Shown piece after piece: positions 43,101 through 50,872 of a stretch of DNA of 64,000 bases. Numbering within the stretch: position 1 is the stretch's first letter; every line of letters starts with the position of its first letter. The DNA lies in assembly GCA_040758595.1 (NCBI GenBank), contig JBFLVJ010000002.1:1-64000 (forward strand), read 5' to 3'. The notes under the pieces are model-generated. The model saw nothing but the letters and a program-made list of their open reading frames with translations, was not told where the DNA came from and did no database searches. The position numbers were made by a program, and so were the translations under genes. Source of the DNA: Bilamarchaeum sp040758595 (GTDB lineage: Archaea > Micrarchaeota > Micrarchaeia > Anstonellales > Bilamarchaeaceae).

Positions 43101-45068
43101 TGTTCAGATGGCACCGGCCTTAAGGCGCTCGAAGCGAAGGATTTGAAACCCGGTGCTGATTTGCCAGTTTGCCTGAAACTTGACATTCCGACAATGAAAA
43201 CCAGGGCATCCGGAATTAACCTTGCAGAGGAATTATGTGTTCTGGATGCCGAAACAAAAGACTCGATCATGATCCGTTGCAAGCCGTTCTTCAAGAAACT
43301 ATTCTATGAAAACCGCAAATCCGTGCTTGAAATCCTCGATATCCGTGACTATCAGAGAAGAACTCCGATCTCCTGGTATAGCAGCGTCTCATTATCCCAC
43401 CTAGAACTCCTTGTCAAGCATGGCATCTGTCGTTTCGATGATTTGCCAAAAAATGCCAAAATAGCAATGAAAAGAGACGACATGTCCCTTCCGCTCCGCA
43501 TCCCCATAGACGAAAACCTCATGATAATACTGGGTTATTATATCGCCGAAGGGTATGCAAGACAAGGCAAATCATGCAATCAGATAAATTTCAGGATATG
43601 CAACAGGAGGATGGGCGGTATCCTTGCCCGGGCGATAAAAAACGTATTCGGCAAAAGACCCTATACTGGAGAAAACCGCACCCAATTCATGCTGTGCGGC
43701 AAGATAATCTATCTTCTGTTCACTAAAATCTTCGAAACCGGAATCAATGCGCACACCAAGCGCATCCCATCGATTGTTTTCTCTTCGGAGGATTCACTGG
43801 TCAAAGCATTCATATCAGCATATTTCGACGGGGACGGTAGTGTGGTCGCAGACCCGCCGCGGATGTATCTGTATTCGGTTTCTCTGGGGCTTCTTGAGGA
43901 TTTCGGGACGCTTCTATTGCGTTTTGGCATTTTCACCAGATACGGCTGGACGAAACCCAGATTGCCCGGCCGGAGGCTGCTCGAAAGATATGAAGAGCTC
44001 GGCAAACCTCCAAAACTGTTTTCACTCGGATCTCTCTCACTATATGGCACGGATTTGCTCAGATTTGCAGATATATGCAGCCCCAGAATCGCAAAAAAGG
44101 CCGCAAGGATGGCAAAACTGAGGGGGCACAAAGAAACGGATGTCCGTTTCATCAAATACGAAAATCAGCGGTTTCCAGTCCATCCCAAGAGCGATTATCT
44201 ATTTGACAAAGTGAAATCCATCGAGAGCTTCCCGGAAAATACGCGTGCATACTGTCTGGATGTCGAAGGCCAGCGGATAGAAGAGAAAAACGTGCTGTTG
44301 AACAACCAGATGATAACAATCCGTTGCGACGGCGACGAGGATTCGGTGATGCTTTTGATGGATGCGCTCATCAACTTCTCCAGACGCTTCCTGAACGAGA
44401 AGCGCGGAGGGACCATGGACGCCCCGCTGGTCCTCTCGGTCGAGATAAACCCCAAAGAGGTCGATGACGAGGCGCACTCCATAGAGATAGTCTCCAGGTA
44501 CCCGCTGGATTTCTACGAGGCCGCCGAGCGCCTGACCCCTCCCGGCGACATCAAGCTGAAGAGGGTGAAAGACGTGCTCGGAACTCCGGAGCAGTACGAG
44601 CTTCCGATAACGCATCCTGGCGGCAGCCTTGACCAGGGCAATATAAGGACCGCTTATGTGGAGCTGCAGTCCATTCCCGAGAAGATAGACATCCAGTTCT
44701 CGCTCCAGGGGCGGCTCCGGCCGGTGGACAAACGGGACGCGGCTGAGCGTCTCATCCTCAGCCACTTCATCCCGGACCTCTACGGGAACCTCCGCTCGTT
44801 CTCCCGCCAGACCTTCAGGTGCGTCTCCTGCAACACCATTTTCAGGCGAGTCCCGCTGGCAGGCAAGTGCAACCGCTGCGGCGGCAACCTGCTCCTGACG
44901 ATAAACAAGGGCGGGATAGAGAAATATCTCCAGATATCCAGGGACATCGTGGACCGCTATGACCTGCCGTTCTACCTGAAACAGAGGCTGGAGCTGGTCG
45001 GGAAGGAGATAAAGAGCATATTCGAGGACGACAAGGTCAAGCAGATGGGGCTGAGCGACTTTTTGTGA
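40188..45068 (+). CDS. polC: DNA polymerase D large subunit (DP2) containing an intein
   Basis: A 1626-residue precursor. The host part (about 1115 residues) is the large catalytic subunit of archaeal family D DNA polymerase, which replicates the genome with the DP1 subunit. Marks are YYAGPIRSAGGTAAA (about 128), zinc sites CGKCGKLGFYRRCPLCGE...CQKCGRP (about 630-660), GYGHPYFHTAKRRN just before the intein, CDGDEDSVMLLMDALINFS after it, and a last zinc finger CVSCNTIF...CNRCGG near the end. The intein covers residues 869-1379 at the site also used in Pyrococcus. DP1 is not in this window. GAGGGGG precedes the ATG. Confidence 0.95.
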   Translation: MEYSELLKKGLDHAYAIASEARSKGFDPTEDVEVKIAKDVAARVEGIVGPPGVAETIRAMEKGGMARENIAFEVAQKIAGGELMKANKELLIEQAVRTGLGILTEGVLVAPTEGIAKVKIKNNPDGSDYVAVYYAGPIRSAGGTAAALSLVLADLARRVCGVGDYRATESQIARYYEEITTYETRVTHLQYMPPEEDARVIAANCPICIDGDPTEEIEVSTHRGVPGVETDRVRGGVPLVMCEGVAAKAAKLLKYTNRLNLGWNWLEKIIKIKKKADKIEIKPDPTYLEGLVAGRPVFSHASAKGGFRLRYGRSRTTCLMGKNIHPATMIMLDRFLAYGTHMKIERPGKGCVVAGHDGLEPPAVRLKSGRVMKVRTLEEAHGIKDEVEEILFLGDLLCAFGDFHKSNHPLMPSGYCQEWWERELEAKGIQPPEDLDADALFSFSRMHGVPLHPDFTYHWHDISPEQLKALSEWLKGGELQMGPDSRIRNLSLPKSDAKRVLEELILEHDVKDGKVVLDGEHAFALLSSLGALKDWKVDLSDFERIYDPSKKTLDMINEASGLKIKPKAPTYIGARMGRPEKAKERKMDGSPHVLFPSGSFKNRSLTKINRTLRAREGEKTVNIEISRFRCGKCGKLGFYRRCPLCGERAAEERICQKCGRPVNMEMHCDMKTVSYDRRPVDVIELFDQAKDKVGMLPDEVKGVKGLSNATRIPERLEKGFLRSKHDVYVFRDGTSRFDATDIPVTHFVPKELGLSVQKAKELGYSVDYLGRPLEDENQTVMMYHQDIILAEDGADYFLKVAAFIDDMLMNLYGMKPFYSLKSKSDLIGHFAVGLSPHTSAGALCRVIGFTKATVGYGHPYFHTAKRRNCFHPETEIVIWDDVKKKRVSHRLGALVERAFEEHPDKVRRLDEYTERVDVPDGMFTFGIDLKSNKVVRKKIKCLIRAKAPEKWLKIVTTTNRKMIVTPDHNVLCSDGTGLKALEAKDLKPGADLPVCLKLDIPTMKTRASGINLAEELCVLDAETKDSIMIRCKPFFKKLFYENRKSVLEILDIRDYQRRTPISWYSSVSLSHLELLVKHGICRFDDLPKNAKIAMKRDDMSLPLRIPIDENLMIILGYYIAEGYARQGKSCNQINFRICNRRMGGILARAIKNVFGKRPYTGENRTQFMLCGKIIYLLFTKIFETGINAHTKRIPSIVFSSEDSLVKAFISAYFDGDGSVVADPPRMYLYSVSLGLLEDFGTLLLRFGIFTRYGWTKPRLPGRRLLERYEELGKPPKLFSLGSLSLYGTDLLRFADICSPRIAKKAARMAKLRGHKETDVRFIKYENQRFPVHPKSDYLFDKVKSIESFPENTRAYCLDVEGQRIEEKNVLLNNQMITIRCDGDEDSVMLLMDALINFSRRFLNEKRGGTMDAPLVLSVEINPKEVDDEAHSIEIVSRYPLDFYEAAERLTPPGDIKLKRVKDVLGTPEQYELPITHPGGSLDQGNIRTAYVELQSIPEKIDIQFSLQGRLRPVDKRDAAERLILSHFIPDLYGNLRSFSRQTFRCVSCNTIFRRVPLAGKCNRCGGNLLLTINKGGIEKYLQISRDIVDRYDLPFYLKQRLELVGKEIKSIFEDDKVKQMGLSDFL
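42792..44324 (+). other. Intein with DOD homing endonuclease in polC
   Basis: The in-frame insertion of 511 residues begins CFHPETEIV directly after KRRN and ends LLNNQMITIR before CDGDED. Splicing block B is TPDHNVL with its His. Two LAGLIDADG motifs lie inside, ILGYYIAEGYA and FISAYFDGDGSV. The first nucleophile Cys and the +1 Cys are present. The last two residues are Ile-Arg, where inteins normally have His-Asn (or His-Gln, as in Pyrococcus DP2). Base composition is lower in GC than the host gene, a sign of recent arrival. Confidence 0.9.
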
Positions 45069-45106
45069 AATGAGAAAAGGAAAAATAAAGGAAAAATGAA
45101 GAAGGT

Positions 45107-45571
45107 CTACTTCTTCATGCCGGCGACGAAGGCGCCGATCGCGCCGAGCACGAGGCCGATGACGGTCCCGGTGATGACGCCGAACACGATGCCGATCACG
45201 CCGAAGCCCGCTCCGATGGCGGCTCCGCCGATGTCATTCCCGCCGGCCACTCCGACACCGATGCCGAGCAACTGGACGACGAAACCGACCACGCCGCTGA
45301 CGACACCAGCCACGAAGGCCACCAGGCCTCCGGTCAGCGCGCCGCCGACAAGGTCCATGCCTGCTTCCTTGACAGCCTTGTAGCCGGCCCAGGCGTTGAC
45401 CACCCAGCCGATGATGGCCAGCGGGAGACCTATCACACAAAGGAGCATGCTCAGGACGGGGATCGCTCCGACCACTGTCGAGAATATGCCCAGCAGGATC
45501 AATACCACGATGGGTATGGTCCCGACCTTGAACGCTTTTCCGATATCAAATGCCAAAATATCACCTGGCAT
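45107..45571 (-). CDS. Gly/Val-rich multi-pass membrane protein
   Basis: A 154-residue protein with about four membrane segments and many glycines (near 15-60, 75-100 and 120-150). The ATG 45571 is upstream of the best ribosome site; AGGTGAT lies inside and points to TTG 45556 as a possible start. Glycine-zipper-like spacing suggests tight helix packing. Family unknown. It precedes no clear partner. Confidence 0.65.
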   Translation of the reverse strand: MPGDILAFDIGKAFKVGTIPIVVLILLGIFSTVVGAIPVLSMLLCVIGLPLAIIGWVVNAWAGYKAVKEAGMDLVGGALTGGLVAFVAGVVSGVVGFVVQLLGIGVGVAGGNDIGGAAIGAGFGVIGIVFGVITGTVIGLVLGAIGAFVAGMKK

Positions 45572-45677
45572 ACACTCGCAGAATAAGATTTATAACCCGC
45601 TATGGGGCGGCATCAAGCCGGACAGAACAAGCGCGATAAGACGAAGATAAAAGAAAAAAAGGAAAATGGGCGAAGCT

Positions 45678-46031
45678 TCACTTCACCTGCTTCTCAGCGA
45701 ACTCGCCGACGACCGGGAGCAGGAATTTCTCCCCCTGGTACGCCTTGTACGCGAAGTACAGGAACACCAATATGATCAGCGGCATGCACAGGCTACCGAT
45801 GCCGAACGTCACCACCGCGACGATCATCGATACGACCCATGCCACGATAGCCAGAATGGTGCTCTGCCATGCGTGGAACATGATGAACTTATCCTTCTTC
45901 TTGTCCTCCATCAGGTAGACCACGATGAGCATAAGTATCGGGAACACGTAGTTCAGAGCGCTCCAGAGCTTAGCCTCGCTGGAAACACCGGACGGTGTCG
46001 AGGACTTTATTTCCATTTTTTCTCCTGCCAT
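45678..46031 (-). CDS. DUF4870-type small membrane protein
   Basis: A 117-residue protein with three membrane segments. The sequence LWSALNYVFPILMLIVVYLMEDKKKDKFIMFHAWQ is typical of DUF4870/Tic20-like proteins: a first helix, a charged loop, then F-H-A-W-Q-S. ATG 46031 follows GGAGGT by 6 nt; the frame also has a TTG one codon earlier. Function unknown. Confidence 0.8.
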   Translation of the reverse strand: MAGEKMEIKSSTPSGVSSEAKLWSALNYVFPILMLIVVYLMEDKKKDKFIMFHAWQSTILAIVAWVVSMIVAVVTFGIGSLCMPLIILVFLYFAYKAYQGEKFLLPVVGEFAEKQVK

Positions 46032-46156
46032 CAATATACCTCCTTTATTGCTCCATATAGAGAGGAGCGGATTGCCTTATACTCGAATGGTATGTTTATA
46101 AACATTTTACAAACGAGGGGTGTCGGTTTTTAATCCCGGACCGCCAAGAGAAAAAC

Positions 46157-47605
46157 ATGATGCTATACGATTCCCTCTCCAGGCAGACTGAGGCGTTCAA
46201 GCCCGTGGAGGACAAGCTGGTCAGGATGTACGTCTGCGGCATCACGCCCTACGATGACACCCACATCGGCCACGCGAGGAGCTATGTCGCCTTCGATATG
46301 ATAAAGCGCTTCCTGATAAATGACGGCTACTCGGTCTATCACATCCAGAACATCACCGACGTGGATGACAAGATAATCAAGCGCTGCAAGGAGACTGGTG
46401 CCGACCCCAGGGTCCTGCCAAGGCGCTTGCACGAAGAGGCGCTCGAGCTGTTCGGGAGACTCGGCATCCTCCCCGCCGATGTATATCCGGCGGTGACGGA
46501 GCATATCCCCCAGATAATCAGGTTCATCCAGGCCCTGATGGGGAAAGGGGCGGCCTATGAGACCCCGGACGGGGTCTATTTCAGCGTAAAATCGTTCCCC
46601 GGTTACGGCAAGCTCTCCGGGCAGGATTTGGAGCGCATCAGGGCAGGCGCGAGGATAGAGGTGGATGAGAACAAGAAGGATCCGGCGGATTTCGCCCTCT
46701 GGAAGAAGACAGGCGGCGAGATAATCGAGTTCGAGAGCCCCTGGGGCAGGGGCAGGCCCGGCTGGCACATCGAGTGCTCTGTCATGGCCAACGAATATTC
46801 CAAGAACACCCTCGACATCCACGGCGGCGGCAGGGATCTCATATTCCCCCATCACGAGAACGAGGTGGCCCAGAGCGAAGCCGCCACGGGCCGGAAGTTC
46901 TGCAACAACTGGCTCCACACCGGCTTCCTGACCGTGGACGGCGAGAAGATGAGCAAGTCCTTGGGCAACTTCATCACCCTCAAGCAGGCCCTCTCGCAGT
47001 TCGAACCGAACGCGCTCCGGCTCTTCTTCCTGCAGATGCACTACCGCAGCCCGCTGGACTACAACGAGGACAGCATACGGGCGGCCGGAGAGAGCGTGGA
47101 GCGCATATTCAACTCCCTCGGCCTCATAAGAGAGACGATCGCTTCTACAGAGGATGGCGGCCCTGACGCGGAGTTCAGGGCGAAAAGCGACGAGCTGATA
47201 GAGAAGTTCCGCAAGGACATGGAAAACGATTTCAACACCCCCGAGGCGATAGCATCGCTCTTCAACCTGCTCCGCCTCTCCAATAGCCATCTCTCTGGAA
47301 AGCCCGACAAAGAGCAACTCACAAAAGTGGCCAAATCCATAGAATCCATGATCTGGGTGCTCGGCTTGGTGGAGAGGAGGTCCGACCTCGATGGCAAGAC
47401 CGATGCCCTCCTCTCGCTTGTCAGGAAGCTTGGCGGGGGAGCAGCCAGCCCCGAGGAAGCCCTCGAGAAGCTGGTCGCCATGCGCGATGATGCGAGGGCC
47501 AAGAAAGACTACAAGAAGTCTGATTTGATCCGGGAAAGGCTCAAGGGTATCGGCATAATCCTGGAAGACAAGAGCGGCTCGGGCGTGCGCTGGAAACTGG
47601 CCTAG
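46157..47605 (+). CDS. cysS: Cysteinyl-tRNA synthetase
   Basis: A 482-residue class I synthetase that charges tRNA-Cys. The zinc Cys is in YVCGITPYDDTHIGHARS, which contains the HIGH motif (about 36). WHIECSVM (about 205), FPHHENE (about 232) and KMSKSLGNF (about 264) follow. The C-terminal anticodon-binding region is of normal length. A TATA-like TTTTTAATC near 46129 is about 27 nt from the ATG. Presence of CysRS means the indirect Sep-tRNA route is not required. Confidence 0.95.
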   Translation: MMLYDSLSRQTEAFKPVEDKLVRMYVCGITPYDDTHIGHARSYVAFDMIKRFLINDGYSVYHIQNITDVDDKIIKRCKETGADPRVLPRRLHEEALELFGRLGILPADVYPAVTEHIPQIIRFIQALMGKGAAYETPDGVYFSVKSFPGYGKLSGQDLERIRAGARIEVDENKKDPADFALWKKTGGEIIEFESPWGRGRPGWHIECSVMANEYSKNTLDIHGGGRDLIFPHHENEVAQSEAATGRKFCNNWLHTGFLTVDGEKMSKSLGNFITLKQALSQFEPNALRLFFLQMHYRSPLDYNEDSIRAAGESVERIFNSLGLIRETIASTEDGGPDAEFRAKSDELIEKFRKDMENDFNTPEAIASLFNLLRLSNSHLSGKPDKEQLTKVAKSIESMIWVLGLVERRSDLDGKTDALLSLVRKLGGGAASPEEALEKLVAMRDDARAKKDYKKSDLIRERLKGIGIILEDKSGSGVRWKLA

Positions 47606-47635
47606 GCAGCAGAACTCAGGACTGATGGAAAATCC

Positions 47636-47715
47636 ACGCGGTTTCGAGTCCAGCGTCTCGGGCTTCGTGTCCAAACCCGAAATCCGGAACCGGAAACCCA
47701 AACCCGCCAGAACTG
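47636..47715. repeat. Degenerate GAAAC-type repeat tract
   Basis: Imperfect units (GTTTCGAGTC, CCCGAAATCCGG, AACCGGAAACCC) fill the gap between cysS and the converging glycosyltransferase gene. No gene seen. Confidence 0.6.
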
Positions 47716-47738
47716 CCGGTGGTGTCTTTGTAGGGCAG

Positions 47739-48446
47739 CTAATACTGGTCCATCTTGTACTTGGAGCTGTCCTGTCCATTACCTGTCCATGCAGCTATGT
47801 TGCTTTTCGTCCAGAGACCGAGAGTCCTCAGGAAGCCGTCGCTCTTGAACCTCCTGTCGGAGAGCTCCACCCACATCATGCTGTCGTATACGACGTGCCT
47901 GGAAGGAGGCAGCCTCCTGGTCAGGTCGGTATCCTCGCAGATGACCGAGTCGTACCCGCCGGCATCGAGGAATATCTTCTTACGGTATGCCGAGTTGTTG
48001 GATGCGAACCAGTACTTGCCGGTGGCGAAGTGCATCAGCCTCGCGAAATAGAACACGATGCGTGAATAGGTGTCATAGGTGAACTTGCCCAATGAACTGT
48101 CGGCGTCGTAGAGATCGAGCCCTCCGGCGGCGATTATATGCGGCTCGCTGAAGTGCTTCCTTATCCTATGCGCGAAATCATCCGCGGTGATGCAATCCGC
48201 GTCCACGAACACCACGATGTCATTCTTCGCTGCCTTGGCCCCTTCGGTCCTGGCGATGCCGTTGCCCTGCTTGGGCCTCAGCACCACCCTGGCGCCGTGC
48301 TTCTTGGCTATCTCCACCGTGCGGTCCTTGCTGTGGCTGTCTACGATGACTATCTCGTCCTCCCCGCGAAGCTGGGGCTTGAGGTTCAGGAGCAGCCTCT
48401 CTATATGCTTCTCCTCGTTGTAAGTCGGAATCACGATGCTCAGCAT
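47739..48446 (-). CDS. Family 2 glycosyltransferase
   Basis: A 235-residue GT-A fold glycosyltransferase. SIVIPTYNEEKHI at the start, DEIVIVDSHSKDRT (about 30) and VFVDADCIT with its DxD-like metal site (about 80) are typical. CEDTDLTRRL (about 170) supplies the catalytic acid region. No membrane tail is visible. It would transfer a sugar from a nucleotide or lipid donor; target unknown. GGTGAGGAT precedes the ATG. Confidence 0.88.
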   Translation of the reverse strand: MLSIVIPTYNEEKHIERLLLNLKPQLRGEDEIVIVDSHSKDRTVEIAKKHGARVVLRPKQGNGIARTEGAKAAKNDIVVFVDADCITADDFAHRIRKHFSEPHIIAAGGLDLYDADSSLGKFTYDTYSRIVFYFARLMHFATGKYWFASNNSAYRKKIFLDAGGYDSVICEDTDLTRRLPPSRHVVYDSMMWVELSDRRFKSDGFLRTLGLWTKSNIAAWTGNGQDSSKYKMDQY

Positions 48447-48500
48447 TCTATCCTCACCAATACATTATATGTAACTATAAACCACTTTAAAAAAGCTCGC

Positions 48501-48794
48501 TCAATGGCCGCTCCTCTCCAGCTCGTCCGATATGTCCCTGCATTTCCGGAGCAGGCCCTCCAGCTCGTCTATCCCGAAGGTGGAATCCTTCACTTCCAGT
48601 ATGCGGTTTATCTTGCTTTTCCAGAGGGTGGTGCGCTCTGCGCTGACCCTGCCGGCAGCGACGCCGCTGGTCCGTCTGAGCAGCGAGGAGCATTCAGAGC
48701 CTATGTAGCCCCGCAGCCTCGCCACGGTCCCTTCTATGGATACCGCGCCGCGCACTTCCGGTATCTCGAACCGACCTGCTTCTTCGGTTGCCAT
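48501..48794 (-). CDS. Small helical protein of unknown function
   Basis: A 97-residue protein, likely alpha-helical, with one Cys in GSECSSLL and another in LRKCRDI. I start it at ATG 48794, 24 nt from a TATA-like GTTTTAATT that also serves purN in the other direction. The frame extends upstream to 48875 but would overlap purN. Family unknown. Confidence 0.6.
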   Translation of the reverse strand: MATEEAGRFEIPEVRGAVSIEGTVARLRGYIGSECSSLLRRTSGVAAGRVSAERTTLWKSKINRILEVKDSTFGIDELEGLLRKCRDISDELERSGH

Positions 48795-48812
48795 GGTGCA
48801 ATATCCCGCATG

Positions 48813-48823
48813 ATAATTAAAAC
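48813..48823. promoter_or_regulatory. Shared divergent TATA for the 97-aa gene and purN
   Basis: AATTAAAAC is centred near 48818, 24 nt from the start at 48794 and 27 nt from the start at 48845. Both genes may be transcribed as leaderless mRNAs from it. Confidence 0.5.
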
Positions 48824-48844
48824 GTTTTCTGCAAGGATGATGAT

Positions 48845-49465
48845 ATGACGAAGGTAAAGGTCGCCATCCTCGCATCCGGCCGGGGGAGCAACTTCAAGGC
48901 CATCATGGATGAGATCAAGGCCGGCCGCTGCGATGCCGAGGTGAGACTGCTCATCACCAACAAGCCCGATGCGCCAGCGATACAAATCGCCAAGGAGAAC
49001 ACCATCCCAATCGAGCTGGTCCAGAAGAAAGACTTCAAGACACGCGAAGCCCTGGACGAGCGCATCCTCGAGCTCCTGAAGAAGCACGGAGTAGAGCTCG
49101 TCGTCCTCGCCGGCTACATGCTCCTCATCAAGAGCAAGAAGCTCCTCAGCGCATACAGGAACCGCATCATCAACATCCACCCCGCTCTTCTTCCCGCGTT
49201 CCCGGGCGACCAGGCGCAGAAGGATGCATTCGATTACGGGGTGAAGATATCCGGGCTCACCATCCATTTCGTGGACGAGTCGCTGGATGCCGGCCCCATC
49301 ATCTACCAGGAGGCCGTGGATATCAGCGGCTGCGAGAGCGCGGAAGAAGTCGCGGATAAGATAATCAAGCGCGAGCACAAGGCATATGCCAAAGTGGTGG
49401 ACTCCTTCTCGAAAGGCAGGTATGAAGTCGAAGGCAGGCGCGTCAGGTTCACCGCCCATAGATAG
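48845..49465 (+). CDS. purN: Phosphoribosylglycinamide formyltransferase
   Basis: A 206-residue PurN, which uses 10-formyl-THF to formylate GAR in purine synthesis. Motifs are ILASGRGSNFKAI (8-20), NKPDAPAIQIA (about 39), the catalytic Asn-Ile-His in IINIHPALLPAFPGDQAQ (about 108-125) and VDESLDAGPIIYQEAV (about 142). Other purine genes are not adjacent. The presence of PurN implies a tetrahydrofolate-type cofactor. Confidence 0.92.
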   Translation: MTKVKVAILASGRGSNFKAIMDEIKAGRCDAEVRLLITNKPDAPAIQIAKENTIPIELVQKKDFKTREALDERILELLKKHGVELVVLAGYMLLIKSKKLLSAYRNRIINIHPALLPAFPGDQAQKDAFDYGVKISGLTIHFVDESLDAGPIIYQEAVDISGCESAEEVADKIIKREHKAYAKVVDSFSKGRYEVEGRRVRFTAHR

Positions 49466-49552
49466 AAATATGTCCGAAACCCGGGATACATGACAGGCAA
49501 TCGGAACAAAAACGGGCCCGTTGTGGCCTGTGGCCACTTCGCCCCCTAATCC

Positions 49553-49595
49553 CTGAGCCGAGACACAAGACCCGAAACAGGAAACCAAGAAAATT
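49553..49595. repeat. Degenerate GAAAC-type units beside tRNA-Lys
   Basis: GACACAAGACCCGAAACAGG and a following GAAACC unit lie directly before the 3' end of the tRNA-Lys gene. Confidence 0.5.
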
Positions 49596-49597
49596 CA

Positions 49598-49766
49598 CGG
49601 GCCCAGAGGGATTCGAACCCTCGACACACGGATCTCTCCACCTTTTAGGAAAAGGTGGAGCCAAAACTGGCTTGCTATCCGTTTTCCTAAATTAAGAGTC
49701 CGTCGCTTTTTGCGAAACCTCCCTTATAAGAAGGCAGGCCTCTCTACCAAGCTGAGCTATGGGCCC
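49598..49766 (-). tRNA. tRNA-Lys(CUU) with two introns
   Basis: Acceptor GGGCCCA (49766-49760) pairs with TGGGCCC, G73 at 49598. The anticodon CTT is on stem ACGGA/TCCGT with loop CTCTTAA; the T arm is GAGGG-TTCGAAT-CCCTC. Two introns are seen: 36 nt (about 49741-49706) in the 3' strand of the D stem, near 24/25, and 59 nt (49691-49633) in the anticodon loop. Removing both leaves 74 nt with all stems paired. A TATA-like CTTTTAAATTC lies about 29 nt upstream. Confidence 0.88.
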
Positions 49767-49831
49767 ATGTACTCTTTCTCTGTAGCAATCCCTTTTAAAT
49801 TCTTAATCACGGTTCCTCGATTCCGCGGAAA

Positions 49832-50872
49832 TCAGTTGCCTGCGCCTATCGGCTGTATCACGTAGTCCGTACCGTCGCTGGTGACCTTCAGCCCGCTGTC
49901 CCTGTAGCTCTCATACCAGGCTATGCCGTACTGGTCCATGAGCCTCTTGAACGGGTCCCTGGAGCCTCCATTGGCCGCCGACTCGTCGCTGCTGCCTGTT
50001 ATGATGACATCCTCGGGCTCGACAGCCAGCAGGAGCAATCCTATGGTGCTGGTCCCCACGCCCACTCCGTAATAGGGCGCCTGCATCACATCCACGCCCA
50101 GGTATCCTTCCCTGGTGTTGATGAGCCTTCCCTGCCCGCCGCTCTGTATGCCGGAGGTGAGCAGCATGGAGAACTCCTTGTCGTCGAGCCTCAGCACGAT
50201 GCCGTTGTTGTTAGGATCGTCGAACCTGTCCGCATCGGATGCCGGCGGGTTGAGGGCCCTGAACGATATGCCGTTCAGGACAGCGGTGAATCCGTCGCTG
50301 ACAAACCTCACTTCAGCTGCCTTTGCAGAGGCCTTGTCTATGTAGAACATGTAGTCCAGGTCGTCAGAACCCTCTCCGCTCCACCACAGCTCCTCGATTG
50401 GGAAGCTGTCAGCCACCGCTCCCATGCCTCCGTAGCGGCGGGGGTCTGCCCCTGTCGAAACCAGGACCTCTATGTCATCAACCTCGTGGGAGCGGAGGAA
50501 ATCCACTACCTTGCCGCCTTTCTCCACCGAGCCGCTATCCACCAGTATATCGAGATCCCCTTTCTTTATCAGTATCGCATCGCTCTGCGGACCAGATTCT
50601 CCGACATCTATGAAGAACACGCCTAGGAGCGCATCCGGATCCTCCACATATCCGAGCGTGCTGTCGTTCTCCTGCGCGGGGGGCGGGGGGGGCGTCACGG
50701 TGCTCTCGTTCTTCCCCACGGTCTGGTTCTTCTGGGGGGTGACCACTATGCCCACGGGCGGCGGTTTCACCACCCCGATGCCATCGATCTGGTTCTGCTC
50801 GGGCTGGGGGCTCTCCCCTCCTATGCAGCCGAAAACGAGCGCCGCGCAAAGCAGCAGCGCGATGACCTTCAC
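49832..50872 (-). CDS. Lipoprotein with degenerate metallo-beta-lactamase (ComEC-like) domain
   Basis: A 346-residue exported lipoprotein; GTG 50872 overlaps the glyS stop as GTGA and gives a clean signal KVIALLLCAALVFGC. A Pro/Thr linker leads to a domain like the hydrolase part of ComEC: VFFIDVGESGPQSDAILIKKG, DILVDSGS, VLVSTGADPRRYGGMGAV. The metal motif HxHxDH is replaced by STGADPRR, so metal binding and catalysis are doubtful. It may have become a binding protein. Co-transcription with glyS is likely. Confidence 0.8.
   Translation of the reverse strand: MKVIALLLCAALVFGCIGGESPQPEQNQIDGIGVVKPPPVGIVVTPQKNQTVGKNESTVTPPPPPAQENDSTLGYVEDPDALLGVFFIDVGESGPQSDAILIKKGDLDILVDSGSVEKGGKVVDFLRSHEVDDIEVLVSTGADPRRYGGMGAVADSFPIEELWWSGEGSDDLDYMFYIDKASAKAAEVRFVSDGFTAVLNGISFRALNPPASDADRFDDPNNNGIVLRLDDKEFSMLLTSGIQSGGQGRLINTREGYLGVDVMQAPYYGVGVGTSTIGLLLLAVEPEDVIITGSSDESAANGGSRDPFKRLMDQYGIAWYESYRDSGLKVTSDGTDYVIQPIGAGN

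Noticed and set aside
46163..47779. 538-codon minus-strand frame
   Set aside because: Antisense shadow of cysS.
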